DNA of 64,000 nucleotides. It comes from JBFMFR01 sp040752025. Lineage in GTDB: Bacteria > Chloroflexota > Anaerolineae > Anaerolineales > UBA4823. The DNA is taken from positions 62,001 through 126,000 of the forward strand of contig JBFMFR010000001.1 in the NCBI GenBank assembly GCA_040752025.1, in the 5' to 3' direction. Below the pieces are notes generated by a model. The model ran no database searches. It worked only from the letters and a program-made list of their open reading frames with translations, and was not told the DNA's origin. Below are positions 1 to 7,519 of the stretch, piece by piece (the first letter of the stretch is position 1; each line of letters starts with the position of its first letter). The position numbers and the translations under genes are program-made.

Positions 1-2
1 AA

Positions 3-434
3 TCCTTCGACCGCCAGCACCTGGCGCAGGTGCAGCGCCTGGCGGGGCGCGGCCAGGCAGCCCCGGTCGATTTCAGCGCCGGTTTGAGCCAAATGCAGGG
101 GGAGACCTGGCAGGTTGGCGAGCTGAGCGTGATCGTGCCCCCCGACGCCCGCCTGGTGGGCAGCCTTGCCCCGGGGTTCTACGTCAACGTGCTGGGCGAG
201 CTGCGCCCGGACGGCAGCATCCTGGCCCGCCAGATCCAGCCGCGCCAGTACCACATCGTTGGCGAACTGCAAGCGCTCACGGAGGAGCATCTGGTGGTGT
301 CCGGGTTGGAGATTCGGCTCACCTCCGACAGTGTCTTCTACGGACAGCCTGCGCCCGGCGAGCGGGTGCAGGTGTGGGCGCTGCTCAGCCTGGAGCAGGC
401 GCTGCAAGCCCGCCTGGTAGAAACCCTCGACTGA
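3..434 (+). CDS. C-terminal part of a DUF5666-like protein (5' end outside window)
   Basis: The frame is open from the left edge, so the gene begins outside the window. The visible 143 residues hold two repeats of a small beta-barrel-like pattern: a short hydrophobic strand, 'G..V.V.G....DGSI.AR.I', then a second copy ending in 'GERVQVWALL'. This resembles the DUF5666 domain, which occurs in repeats in secreted or lipid-anchored bacterial proteins of unknown role. No catalytic residues are apparent. It converges on the GTPase gene on the other strand, with a hairpin between them. The function is unknown; the family match is by eye only. Confidence 0.55.
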   Translation, partial: SFDRQHLAQVQRLAGRGQAAPVDFSAGLSQMQGETWQVGELSVIVPPDARLVGSLAPGFYVNVLGELRPDGSILARQIQPRQYHIVGELQALTEEHLVVSGLEIRLTSDSVFYGQPAPGERVQVWALLSLEQALQARLVETLD

Positions 435-449
435 GCCACACCCCAGCCT

Positions 450-488
450 AAAACAAAAACGCCCTTGGGAAGCGAACTCCCAGGGGCG
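450..488 (-). terminator. Intrinsic terminator of the small GTPase gene
   Basis: An 11-bp stem (460-470 with 478-488, one G-U pair, 7-nt loop) is followed on the minus strand by a T-rich run (TTTTTGTTTT, 459-450). It lies just after the minus-strand stop at 512 and fits a rho-independent terminator. The stem could also slow transcripts arriving from the plus-strand gene ending at 434. Confidence 0.75.
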
Positions 489-511
489 GGGACACACCTG
501 TTTCTCCGGCT

Positions 512-1039
512 CTATTTGCGTTCGAGCAGTTCCTGCGCCAGGCGCTCGAAAGCCTGGGCCACGCCATTCCCGCTTTTCGCGCTGGTCACGAACCACTCGG
601 CTTTCAGGCGCTCAGCCGCCTCGGCCAACTGGTTATCTTCGATCTCGCGGCTGTCCAACAGGTCAATCTTGTTGCCTGCCAGGATCAGCGCCACCTTCGG
701 GTTCACCTGGCGCAGCCGCTGGGCGTAGGTTTCGATGCCCACCAGCGTGCCCTTGCGAGTCAGGTCGCAAACCAACAGCGCCCCGCTCGCCCCCTGCAGG
801 TAGCTGGTCTGCACACCGGTGAACTCCTCGCTGCCCGCCAGGTCCCAAACCAGCAGGTGGATCGGCGGGTAATTCGCCAGCTCGACGGTGCGCCGCGAGA
901 CTTTGACGCCGATCGTGCTCAGGTAGCGCTCGTCGAAGCGCCCTTCAACGAAGCGCATCACCAGGCTGGTCTTGCCCACGGCAAAGTCCCCCAGCATGCA
1001 AATCTTCTTTTGGATCACCGTGCTGATATCATCGCTCAA
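512..1039 (-). CDS. Rab/Ras-like small GTPase
   Basis: A 175-residue stand-alone P-loop GTPase. All G motifs are present: G1 GDFAVGKTS (17-25), G3 WDLAG (65-69), G4 NKID (123-126) and G5 SAK (153-155). The pattern is that of the Ras/Rab superfamily found in bacteria. There is no C-terminal prenylation motif. I start it at TTG 1039 because AAGGAA lies 7 nt upstream (1052-1047); the frame is open much further upstream, into the divergent gene, but that part reads as antisense noise. It is divergent from a nucleotide cyclase and near a coiled-coil/SH3b pair, so it probably acts as a molecular switch in a membrane-linked signalling unit. Effector and regulators are unknown. Confidence 0.85.
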   Translation of the reverse strand: MSDDISTVIQKKICMLGDFAVGKTSLVMRFVEGRFDERYLSTIGVKVSRRTVELANYPPIHLLVWDLAGSEEFTGVQTSYLQGASGALLVCDLTRKGTLVGIETYAQRLRQVNPKVALILAGNKIDLLDSREIEDNQLAEAAERLKAEWFVTSAKSGNGVAQAFERLAQELLERK

Positions 1040-1088
1040 CGTAGTATTCCTTGTTTGTAAACTTTCGTTACCCGATACCGATGTAATG

Positions 1089-1103
1089 TATAATTGGATT
1101 ATA
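1089..1103. promoter_or_regulatory. Symmetric double -10 element between divergent genes
   Basis: TATAAT, three bases, ATTATA forms an inverted repeat, so each strand carries a perfect -10 hexamer. Start points near 1101 (plus) and 1091 (minus) would give leaders of about 26 and 52 nt for the cyclase and the GTPase. No good -35 box is visible on either side, so an activator may be needed. Promoter function is inferred. Confidence 0.45.
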
Positions 1104-1126
1104 CCAGCTTTGACCCGTAGACCCCC

Positions 1127-2167
1127 ATGAGCGACTACCCTCCAGAAATCATTGCCAGGTTGCTTCAAATCGAAGGGATCGATTATGCCATCCTGGATGC
1201 GCGCCAGCGCGTGCAAGCCTATAGCCCTGGGCTGCCCGATCTCAGCCTGGCGCCCCAGGACAGCGCTTTGCACGGGCAGGAGTTGGCCGACCTGTTCCCC
1301 GAGCTGGTAGGCTACGACGAGGTGCTGGCCGAGATGCGCGCTGGCAGGCAGTCCCAGTTGCTGATCGAGCGTATTTATCGCGCCAGCCTGCGCGGCCAGC
1401 CGGGTTACGTCACCCTGCGGCTGCTGCCTCATGCAGACGGCTGGCTGTTGGTCGCCAGGGACGCCACCACCGTCGGGCTGCTGGAGCAGCGCATCACCCA
1501 GCAGCGCAACGAGATTTCCCTTCTGGCAGCGCGCCTGGAAACCGCCCGGGCGCGCCTGGACGACCTGCTGCACCGCTTCGTGCCCGGGCAGGTGGCCGAC
1601 ATCATGCTGAACCACCAGCGGCCTGTCCTGCCAGGCGGCGAGCGCCGCCAGGTCAGCGTGCTGTTTGCCGACCTGCGCGGCTTCGCTCACTGGGCAGCAG
1701 AGCGCCAGCCGGAAATGGTGCTGGCGACGATCAACGCCATTTTCGAAAGCGCTCTACCGATCCTGCTCGAAAAAGGCGCCACCCTGGATAAGTTCATCGG
1801 CGATGCCATCATGGCCTTCTTCAATGCCCCAGGCGACCAGCCCGACCACGCCCAGCGCGCCCTGGAATGCGCCCGCCAACTGCAGAATTTTTCGCTGGCC
1901 GGCCTGGAGCTTCGCTTCGGCATCGGGGTCAGCGCCGGCCCGGTGGTGGCCGGGAACGTTGGCACGCTGAAAGCCATGCAATACACCATCCTGGGTGACA
2001 CCGTCAACCTGGCCAAGCGCCTGGAAGAGCGCGCCGGTCCCGGTGAGGTCCTGTTTTCCCCCGCTTTCCTCCAACATCTGGAGCCGCCCTGCCATTATGC
2101 CGAGATCGGACAATTGCAACTGAAAGGCCGTTCGCAGCCTATGACGGTCTACCGGCTGCTAGAATAG
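1127..2167 (+). CDS. Class III adenylate/guanylate cyclase with N-terminal sensor-like domain
   Basis: The 346-residue protein has a PAS-like N-terminal part (about 1-115), a coiled-coil linker (about 120-155, LEQRITQQRNEISLLAARLE) and a class III cyclase domain (about 170-330). Both metal-binding aspartates are seen, in FADLRGF and in GDAIMAFF, and the dimer-interface/adenine region GDTVNLAKRLE is present. It should make cAMP or cGMP; substrate choice cannot be read safely. There is no membrane segment, so it is probably cytosolic. Its divergent partner is a small GTPase, which suggests shared regulation. Confidence 0.88.
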   Translation: MSDYPPEIIARLLQIEGIDYAILDARQRVQAYSPGLPDLSLAPQDSALHGQELADLFPELVGYDEVLAEMRAGRQSQLLIERIYRASLRGQPGYVTLRLLPHADGWLLVARDATTVGLLEQRITQQRNEISLLAARLETARARLDDLLHRFVPGQVADIMLNHQRPVLPGGERRQVSVLFADLRGFAHWAAERQPEMVLATINAIFESALPILLEKGATLDKFIGDAIMAFFNAPGDQPDHAQRALECARQLQNFSLAGLELRFGIGVSAGPVVAGNVGTLKAMQYTILGDTVNLAKRLEERAGPGEVLFSPAFLQHLEPPCHYAEIGQLQLKGRSQPMTVYRLLE

Positions 2168-2202
2168 CCCGGCTAGAATAGCCCGGCTAGAATAGCCCGG
2201 CT
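2161..2202 (+). repeat. Three perfect 14-bp tandem copies at the cyclase stop codon
   Basis: The unit AGAATAGCCCGGCT occurs three times head to tail. The first copy contains the last codons and the TAG stop of the cyclase, so a change in copy number alters only the space to the next gene and not the protein. Confidence 0.95.
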
Positions 2203-2237
2203 ATGGGTTAATGATCAAGTTCGTGTGGAGTCAGGTT

Positions 2238-3074
2238 ATGTCAGATACCCCCCCTTCAAACCCGCCTTCTTCATCGCTCAATGAGCTGGAGCGCCTGCGC
2301 GATATCCTGTATGGCGAACAGGTGCGCTCGATTGAGAACCGCCTCAATATTCTGCAGAGCCGCCTGGAGGCAGTGCACGACGAATTAGCGCAGGCGCTCG
2401 ATGCCAAAGCCGCTGCGATCGAGGCCCAGTTGCAATCCCACCAACAACAGTTGCAGGCGCACAAACGCCAGTTGGCGGACCATGCTGCCCAGTTGGAGCA
2501 GCACGCCGGCAGCCTGTCTGAACACAGCGCTCAACTGGGCCAACAACAGCAGCGCCTGGACGAGCAGGCGGCGCAGCAGGCTGCCCAATTGAAGGATCAG
2601 GCCGCCCAGCAGGCAACCCAATTAGAATCCGCCCGTCAGGCGTTGAGCGAGCGCTCGGCCCAAATCCTGGCCGACCTGTCCAGCCGCCTGGAAGCCACCC
2701 AGTCTGATCTATCCAACCGCTTGCAAGCCGCTCAGGCCGAGCTATCCACGCGCCTGGAGCAGCAGTCTGCCCAGGCCAGCCAGCAAACCAGCGCCGGGCT
2801 GCAAGAGCTCAACCAGCGCCTGGAGCAGCAGGTAGCCGAGCTGACCGCCCAACTGAACGCCGCCCGCCAGGAGCTCAGCCAGCGCCAGGAGCAGGTCCAC
2901 AAAGAACAGACCCAGGCGCTCAACACCGCTCAGAAACAAGCCCAACAGCGCCACGAAGAACTGCGCCAGCAGATCCTGGCTCTGGCGGCTGCCCTGGAGG
3001 AGAAAAAGGTCTCGCGCCAGGAGTTGGGACAGGCGCTCCTGGAGCTTGGTAAAAACCTGCAAGACATCCCCTAG
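2238..3074 (+). CDS. Long coiled-coil protein
   Basis: Start at ATG 2238 is preferred over the upstream ATG at 2211 because GGAG sits 7 nt before it. The 278-residue product is almost wholly coiled coil, rich in Gln, Ala, Leu and Glu, with repeated QLAAQ-type heptads between about 20 and 240. The N-terminal stretch LERLRDILYG and the C-terminal stretch VSRQELGQALLELG resemble regulatory segments of OmpA-associated proteins seen in other phyla, from memory. There is no signal peptide or membrane segment. The stop lies 15 nt before the next gene, so the two are probably co-expressed and may form a complex. Confidence 0.7.
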   Translation: MSDTPPSNPPSSSLNELERLRDILYGEQVRSIENRLNILQSRLEAVHDELAQALDAKAAAIEAQLQSHQQQLQAHKRQLADHAAQLEQHAGSLSEHSAQLGQQQQRLDEQAAQQAAQLKDQAAQQATQLESARQALSERSAQILADLSSRLEATQSDLSNRLQAAQAELSTRLEQQSAQASQQTSAGLQELNQRLEQQVAELTAQLNAARQELSQRQEQVHKEQTQALNTAQKQAQQRHEELRQQILALAAALEEKKVSRQELGQALLELGKNLQDIP

Positions 3075-3089
3075 TCCGTTCAAAAACGC

Positions 3090-4643
3090 ATGGGAAACCC
3101 GCCCGCCTCACCCCCCAACGATCCCCTGGCCTCGGTGCGCACCATCCTGCTGGCTGAGATGCAGGAGCGCGTCCAGCAGTTAGAGCAGCGCATCGCCGCT
3201 TTGCAAGAACATAACCAGGCCCAGGATCAAGAGCAGCAGGCTCAATGGTCAGCGCTGCAAGCTGAGCTGGCTGAGATGGAGCAGTTCAGCCAGGCCACCC
3301 AGGCCGGCCTGCAAGATTTGCAGCGCCGGGCCTTGACCGACCCCGACACCATCACCTCGCGCCTGACGCCCATGATGACCAACCTGATGCGCCGCACCAT
3401 CCACGATTCGCGCGAAGAGATGGCTGAAGCCCTGGGCCCGGTCATGGGTGAAGCTGTGCGCGTGCAGATCCGCGACTCGCGCCAGGAAATGGTCGACGCC
3501 CTGTACCCAATCATCGGCCAGACCGTGCAGCGCGCCATCGGCGAATTCGGGCGCGAACTGCAGCGCAATATCGACACACGCCTGCGCACAACCTTTGGCC
3601 CGCAGGGTTTATGGCGCACGCTCACCGCCCGGCTGCGCGGCATTTCACCCAGTGAGCTGGCGCTGCGCGATGCCATGCCCTTCACCGTCAGCGAGGTATT
3701 CGTCATCCAGCACGGCTCCGGCATACTGCTGGCGCACAACCACTATGGCGACAGCCAGGCGCCCGATTCGGACCTGATCGGGGCCATGCTCACCGCCATC
3801 CGCAGTTTTGTGCACGATGCTTTCAACCAGGGCCAGGCGCGCGAATTCGAGCTGGACGGCATCCAATACGGCGAAGAGGGCATCCTCATTCAAAGCGGAC
3901 AGCACGCCTACGTGGCCGTCGTGCTGCGCGGCGTGGAGCCAGAAGGCTTTCGCTCGGCGCTGCGCCAGTTGGTATCCGAGATGCATGTGCGCTTCGGCAA
4001 CGCCCTGCGCGATTACGATGGCGAGCCGGCCAGCCTGCCCGATTTGCAGCCGCTGCTGGCGCAGTTTATCGCCTACGTGACCGGTGAGCGCGACATCCGG
4101 CAGGCCGCCGCCTCCCCGCGCCAGCGTTGGTTCCTGGCCGGCGCCAGCCTGTTCCTGGCACTGATCCTGGTCACAGCCTGCTTCTACCTGCGTTTCACCC
4201 TGGCCCTGCTGCCAATGGCCTTCCCCGGGCCATCGGCCACGCCCACCGCCACCGATACGCCGGCCTTCACCGCCACGCCGACCAGCACCGCTACTGCCAC
4301 GGCCACCCCCACAGCCACCTCCACGCCAGAACCGACCCTGACGCCCACCCCGACCTTCACGCCGACCAGCACGTCCACGCCGAGTGCCACTGCCACCGAG
4401 GCAGTTCTGCAAGCCTACACCATCGGCAACGTTTGGGCGCGCACCCAGCCGCGCCTAGATGCTGCCAGCCCGCAGTTGATCCTGTCCAACACCCTGGTCA
4501 GGATCCTGTCCAGCTATGGCGAGTGGATCGAAGTGGAATGGATGATCGGGAACACCAGCTACCGCGGCTGGGTGATGCTGCGCTGGATCAGCACGCTGCA
4601 GCCCATCCCGCCGGAGATCATCACCCCCACGGCAACTCCATAA
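3090..4643 (+). CDS. Membrane-anchored protein: cytosolic coiled-coil/sensor region, one TM, T/P-rich stalk, external SH3b
   Basis: 517 residues. Residues about 1-85 are coiled coil. About 90-200 holds repeats of 'DSR.EM..AL.P..G..V' (TIHDSREEMAEALGPVMGEA), a pattern I recall at the N-terminus of OmpA-family proteins. About 200-335 is a globular domain (VSEVFVIQHGSGILLAHN) that looks like a roadblock/profilin-type fold. One TM segment follows (about 350-372), then a Thr/Pro/Ala-rich stalk (about 378-432), then an SH3b domain that should bind the cell wall (WARTQP...GEWIEVEW...GWVMLRWI). It could transmit an internal GTPase or cyclase signal to the envelope; that link rests on gene order. Confidence 0.7.
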   Translation: MGNPPASPPNDPLASVRTILLAEMQERVQQLEQRIAALQEHNQAQDQEQQAQWSALQAELAEMEQFSQATQAGLQDLQRRALTDPDTITSRLTPMMTNLMRRTIHDSREEMAEALGPVMGEAVRVQIRDSRQEMVDALYPIIGQTVQRAIGEFGRELQRNIDTRLRTTFGPQGLWRTLTARLRGISPSELALRDAMPFTVSEVFVIQHGSGILLAHNHYGDSQAPDSDLIGAMLTAIRSFVHDAFNQGQAREFELDGIQYGEEGILIQSGQHAYVAVVLRGVEPEGFRSALRQLVSEMHVRFGNALRDYDGEPASLPDLQPLLAQFIAYVTGERDIRQAAASPRQRWFLAGASLFLALILVTACFYLRFTLALLPMAFPGPSATPTATDTPAFTATPTSTATATATPTATSTPEPTLTPTPTFTPTSTSTPSATATEAVLQAYTIGNVWARTQPRLDAASPQLILSNTLVRILSSYGEWIEVEWMIGNTSYRGWVMLRWISTLQPIPPEIITPTATP

Positions 4644-4649
4644 TCCGGT

Positions 4650-4691
4650 AAAAAACACGGTCGCCCGGAGACAGGACTCCCCCGGGCGGCC
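4650..4691 (-). terminator. Intrinsic terminator of the cysteine/sulfur operon
   Basis: Arms 4659-4668 and 4682-4691 form a GC-rich stem with one wobble pair. On the minus strand it is followed by GTGTTTTTT (4658-4650). It closes the operon that ends with moeZ at 4707. Confidence 0.7.
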
Positions 4692-4706
4692 GGCGCTTTG
4701 TCCAGG

Positions 4707-5861
4707 TCAATAAACCGGCAGGCTGGGGTCGATCTCCTGCGCCCAGGCGTTGATGCCGCCCTTCAGGTTCTTCACCTTACGAAAACCAGCGCCCAGCAGC
4801 AGTTCCAGGGCGCGCCCCGAGCGCGTCCCCGATTTGCAGAAGATCACCATGTCTTCAGCGCTGTCCAGTTCGGACAGGCGCGCCGCTAACTGCCCCAGGG
4901 GGATCAAGGTGGCGTTATCCAGGTGTGAGATGGCCAATTCGTGTGGTTCGCGCACGTCCAGCAGGCGCAGCCCGTTGCCCGCTTTCAAGCGCTGCGCCAG
5001 CTCGGCGGCAGTGATATCCCAGCCGCCGCCCACACTGCCTTCCTCGTGGTCGTGCCCGGGCACGCCGCAGAAGGCTTCGTAATCGATCAGTTCCGTCACC
5101 TCTGGCTGCGAGCCGCACACCTTGCACTTGGGGTTCTTGCGCAGCTTGACGAACTCGAAGGACAGGTCCAGGGCGTTGTAGAGCAGCAAGCGCCCGATCA
5201 AGGGCTCGCCGATGCCCAGGATCAGCTTGAGGGCTTCGGTAGCCTGCAAAGTGCCGATCGTGCCGGGCAGGATGCCCAACACGCCGCCTTCGGCGCAGGA
5301 TGGCACCAGGCCGGGCGGAGGCGGCTCGGGGAACAGGCAGCGATAGCACGGCCCGCGGCGGGCATCGAAGACGCTCACCTGCCCATCGAAGCGATAGATC
5401 GAGCCGTAGACGTTGGGCTTGCCGGTCAGCACGCACAGATCGTTGGTTAAGTAGCGCGTGGGGAAATTGTCCGTGCCATCGATGATCAGGTCGTATTCCG
5501 CGGCGATTTGCATGGCGTTCACCGAGGTGAACGGTTCGTTATAGGTGTCGACCTGGATATCCGGGTTGAGGTTGAGCATGCGCTGGCGGGCCGACTCGAC
5601 CTTGAGCTCTCCCAGCTTCGAAGTGCCGTGGATCACCTGGCGCTGCAAGTTGGAGGTATCGACCACATCGTAATCCACCAGGCCGATGCGCCCGATGCCA
5701 GCCGCCGCCAGGTAGAGTGCAACCGGCGAGCCCAGCCCGCCCGTGCCGATCACCAGCACCGCCGCCGCTTTGAGCTTGCGCTGGCCGTCCAGGCCCACCT
5801 CGGGGATCAGCAGGTGGCGCGAGTAGCGCAAGATTTCTTCGTGTGAAAGCTCCGGCAGCAT
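4707..5861 (-). CDS. moeZ: MoeZ-type sulfur-carrier adenylyl/sulfurtransferase (ThiF/MoeB + rhodanese)
   Basis: 384 residues: an N-terminal E1-like ThiF/MoeB domain (1-265) and a C-terminal rhodanese domain (280-384). Visible are the ATP-binding loop GTGGLGSP (39-46), zinc ligands CYRC (172-175) and CKVC (246-249), the candidate catalytic Cys189 in PSCAEGG, and the rhodanese active-site Cys342 in CKSGTRS. Enzymes of this kind adenylate the C-terminal Gly-Gly of a ubiquitin-like carrier and convert it to a thiocarboxylate. The gene 3' to the cysO-like gene is thus the expected activator of that carrier. It could also serve molybdopterin or thiamin sulfur transfer. Confidence 0.9.
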   Translation of the reverse strand: MLPELSHEEILRYSRHLLIPEVGLDGQRKLKAAAVLVIGTGGLGSPVALYLAAAGIGRIGLVDYDVVDTSNLQRQVIHGTSKLGELKVESARQRMLNLNPDIQVDTYNEPFTSVNAMQIAAEYDLIIDGTDNFPTRYLTNDLCVLTGKPNVYGSIYRFDGQVSVFDARRGPCYRCLFPEPPPPGLVPSCAEGGVLGILPGTIGTLQATEALKLILGIGEPLIGRLLLYNALDLSFEFVKLRKNPKCKVCGSQPEVTELIDYEAFCGVPGHDHEEGSVGGGWDITAAELAQRLKAGNGLRLLDVREPHELAISHLDNATLIPLGQLAARLSELDSAEDMVIFCKSGTRSGRALELLLGAGFRKVKNLKGGINAWAQEIDPSLPVY

Positions 5862-5867
5862 AGGTTC

Positions 5868-6140
5868 TCAGCCTCCGGCGATGCTTGGGATGAGCAGCAG
5901 GCGGTCGCCTTCTCTCAACGGCGTCTCCAGGCCCTGCAAGTCCTTGACGTTTTCTTCGCCCAGGAACAGGTTGACAAAGGGCCGCAAAACGCCATCGTTG
6001 TTATACAGGTGCGGCTGCAGGGCGGGAAACTGGGTCACCAGATCGCTCATGGCAGCGGCAACCGTTGCGCCGTGAACACTGATTTCACTCTGGCCAGCAG
6101 TATAGGTACGTAGAGGGGTTGGGATGCGAAGAACAGGCAC
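5868..6140 (-). CDS. cysO: CysO/MoaD/ThiS-family sulfur carrier
   Basis: 90-residue ubiquitin-like protein ending in Ala-Gly-Gly, the tail that is adenylated and thiocarboxylated. The start is GTG 6140, giving VPVLRIPTPLR, because AAAGGAG lies 9 nt upstream; an in-frame extension to 6275 overlaps the thioredoxin gene and is rejected. Residues LRPFVNLFLGEENV and LREGDRLLLIPSIAGG match the beta-grasp core. The gene sits between moeZ and JAMM/cysM genes, the mec-cysO-cysM arrangement known from Mycobacterium, so it is probably the sulfur donor for cysteine synthesis and not for molybdopterin. Confidence 0.85.
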   Translation of the reverse strand: MPVLRIPTPLRTYTAGQSEISVHGATVAAAMSDLVTQFPALQPHLYNNDGVLRPFVNLFLGEENVKDLQGLETPLREGDRLLLIPSIAGG

Positions 6141-6154
6141 GCCAAAAAGCTCCT

Positions 6155-6580
6155 TTAGAAAATATCGTTGAGCTGCCTGAGCAGCTTTTCTGCCGGGGCG
6201 ACGCCGTGGTTGACGTGGCGCGGCTGCCCCTGGGCATCGATGACAAACGTGGTCGGCACACTCATCACGCCCCAATGGCTGGCGATGTCGGGGCGGTTGG
6301 AGGCGTCAATCTCGACCACCTGCATGCGCTCGCCAACCTGCTCCAGGATGTGCTGTATCGCCGGGCGCTGCACAGTTTTACACGGCGCGCAGGTGGGCGT
6401 CGTGAAGTATAACAGAACCGGAACGCCGCGGCGGGCGGATTCCAATCCGAGCGCACGGCCTTTGGCCCGCGCCAATATCAGGCGGTTGCCCAGGCCGTAC
6501 AGGCCCAGTCCCATACCGATCAAACCCAGCGCCCACACCAGGCGCAGGATCAATTCACTGTGTAGAATTTCAGGACTCAT
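6155..6580 (-). CDS. Membrane-anchored thioredoxin-like protein
   Basis: 141 residues with an N-terminal TM helix (about 11-34) and a thioredoxin fold carrying the redox motif CAPC (64-67) and the cis-proline loop SVPTTF. It should be a thiol reductase or oxidoreductase tethered to the membrane; the orientation is not certain. The start overlaps the end of the DUF4395 gene by 11 nt, which points to translational coupling. Within this operon a role in supplying reductant or handling sulfide or thiocarboxylate chemistry is plausible. Confidence 0.85.
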   Translation of the reverse strand: MSPEILHSELILRLVWALGLIGMGLGLYGLGNRLILARAKGRALGLESARRGVPVLLYFTTPTCAPCKTVQRPAIQHILEQVGERMQVVEIDASNRPDIASHWGVMSVPTTFVIDAQGQPRHVNHGVAPAEKLLRQLNDIF

Positions 6581-7064
6581 AGACCCTCGTTTTCGGGCGC
6601 ATACCCGGGAAGGTATCTTGCGGCGGGGATTTACGGAAGCCGGGCACTTTGAAGCGCGCCAGCCAGTAATACAACATGCAGCCCACGCAGAAACCGGCGA
6701 AGGCGTTCAAGGCCGCCAGGGCCGCCACCAGCCAGACCAGGCTCCAACCCAGGGGAGGCAGGCCAGCAAACAAGGCCAGGCTGCCGCCAGCCATGAACAG
6801 GCCGCCCAGGCCCTGGGCGAAGCGGTGAGGCTCGCGGTGATCCATCAAAACGTACGGTTTGGCCAGCCCCAACGGCTTCAGAACCCACCGGTAAATAAAA
6901 CCAAAGCCAGGGAAACCGAACAGGGCTCCCAGCAGCATCACCCCTGCCACCAGGGTCGCCAGGACGGGCGCATTGAATACGAAAGCCAGGATATTTAGAC
7001 CTACCACTGTAACCTGGCTGACTTTGATGGCGGAATGATCAATTGCTTGCAATTGCTCGGACAT
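6570..7064 (-). CDS. DUF4395 integral membrane protein
   Basis: 164 residues with four hydrophobic segments (about 18-50 as a pair, 85-105, 110-135) and the motif GFCVGCMLYYWLAR, with two cysteines near the last helix, as in DUF4395 proteins. I use ATG 7064 because AGAGGA lies about 6 nt upstream; GTG 7079 is less likely. DUF4395 proteins are often found next to thioredoxin and sulfur-transfer genes, as here, and a role in membrane sulfur or thiol traffic is inferred from that. The biochemical function is unknown. Confidence 0.75.
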   Translation of the reverse strand: MSEQLQAIDHSAIKVSQVTVVGLNILAFVFNAPVLATLVAGVMLLGALFGFPGFGFIYRWVLKPLGLAKPYVLMDHREPHRFAQGLGGLFMAGGSLALFAGLPPLGWSLVWLVAALAALNAFAGFCVGCMLYYWLARFKVPGFRKSPPQDTFPGMRPKTRVYES

Positions 7065-7081
7065 ACGCTTTCCTCTCACCG

Positions 7082-7513
7082 TCAGGTGACATCCAATAAG
7101 ATCGTTTCCTCATCGAAGCGCGTCCGCTCCTCGCTCAAAAGCCAGGAGCGGCTCTCGACCGCCTTGCCGGATTGCACGCTGGTGATGATATACGATAAGA
7201 AGGGCAAAGCCCACTCGCGGTCGAACTCCGATGGGCGGTTGGGGTGGTCGGGATGGGAGTGGAAGACGCCCAGTACATCCAGGCCCAGGCGCGCCGCTTC
7301 CTGCTCGCCGCGCAGGTATTCCTGAGGAGTGAGCAAGTAGCGGTTGTGCCGGGCGGCTTGCTCGCGGGCATTGGTCAGGGTGAGCAGCGAAACCACCTGC
7401 TTGTCATCGCCATCCAACTCGCCCAGCAGCAGCCCGGCGCCTTCTTCAGGGTAGGCCGCCTCGCCGTGGGCATGAATCTGGCGCAAAAGTTCAGCAGAAA
7501 GCCGGATCGCCAT
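7082..7513 (-). CDS. mec: JAMM/MPN+ metalloprotease (Mec-like)
   Basis: 143 residues with a complete JAMM zinc site: Glu23/24 in YPEEG and HxHx7SxxD (His85, His87, Ser95, Asp98 in HSHPDHPNRPSEFD). In Mycobacterium the Mec enzyme cleaves the CysO-cysteine adduct, freeing cysteine and regenerating the Gly-Gly tail. The position between cysM and the cysO-like gene supports the same step here. It is separated from cysM by 6 nt, so the two are surely cotranscribed. Confidence 0.87.
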   Translation of the reverse strand: MAIRLSAELLRQIHAHGEAAYPEEGAGLLLGELDGDDKQVVSLLTLTNAREQAARHNRYLLTPQEYLRGEQEAARLGLDVLGVFHSHPDHPNRPSEFDREWALPFLSYIITSVQSGKAVESRSWLLSEERTRFDEETILLDVT

Positions 7514-7519
7514 AGGAAC

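Noticed and set aside
1040..1690. N-terminal extension of the small GTPase into the cyclase gene
   Set aside because: It is antisense to a clear cyclase, and a good RBS precedes TTG 1039.
4230..4410. Short direct repeats resembling a minisatellite or CRISPR
   Set aside because: They encode a Thr/Pro/Ala stalk in frame, with codon variation; the same holds at 32800-32960 and 38520-38750.
3645..4412. Long minus-strand ORF of 255 codons
   Set aside because: It is the shadow of the coiled-coil/SH3b gene, with Gly/Arg-rich composition and no motif.
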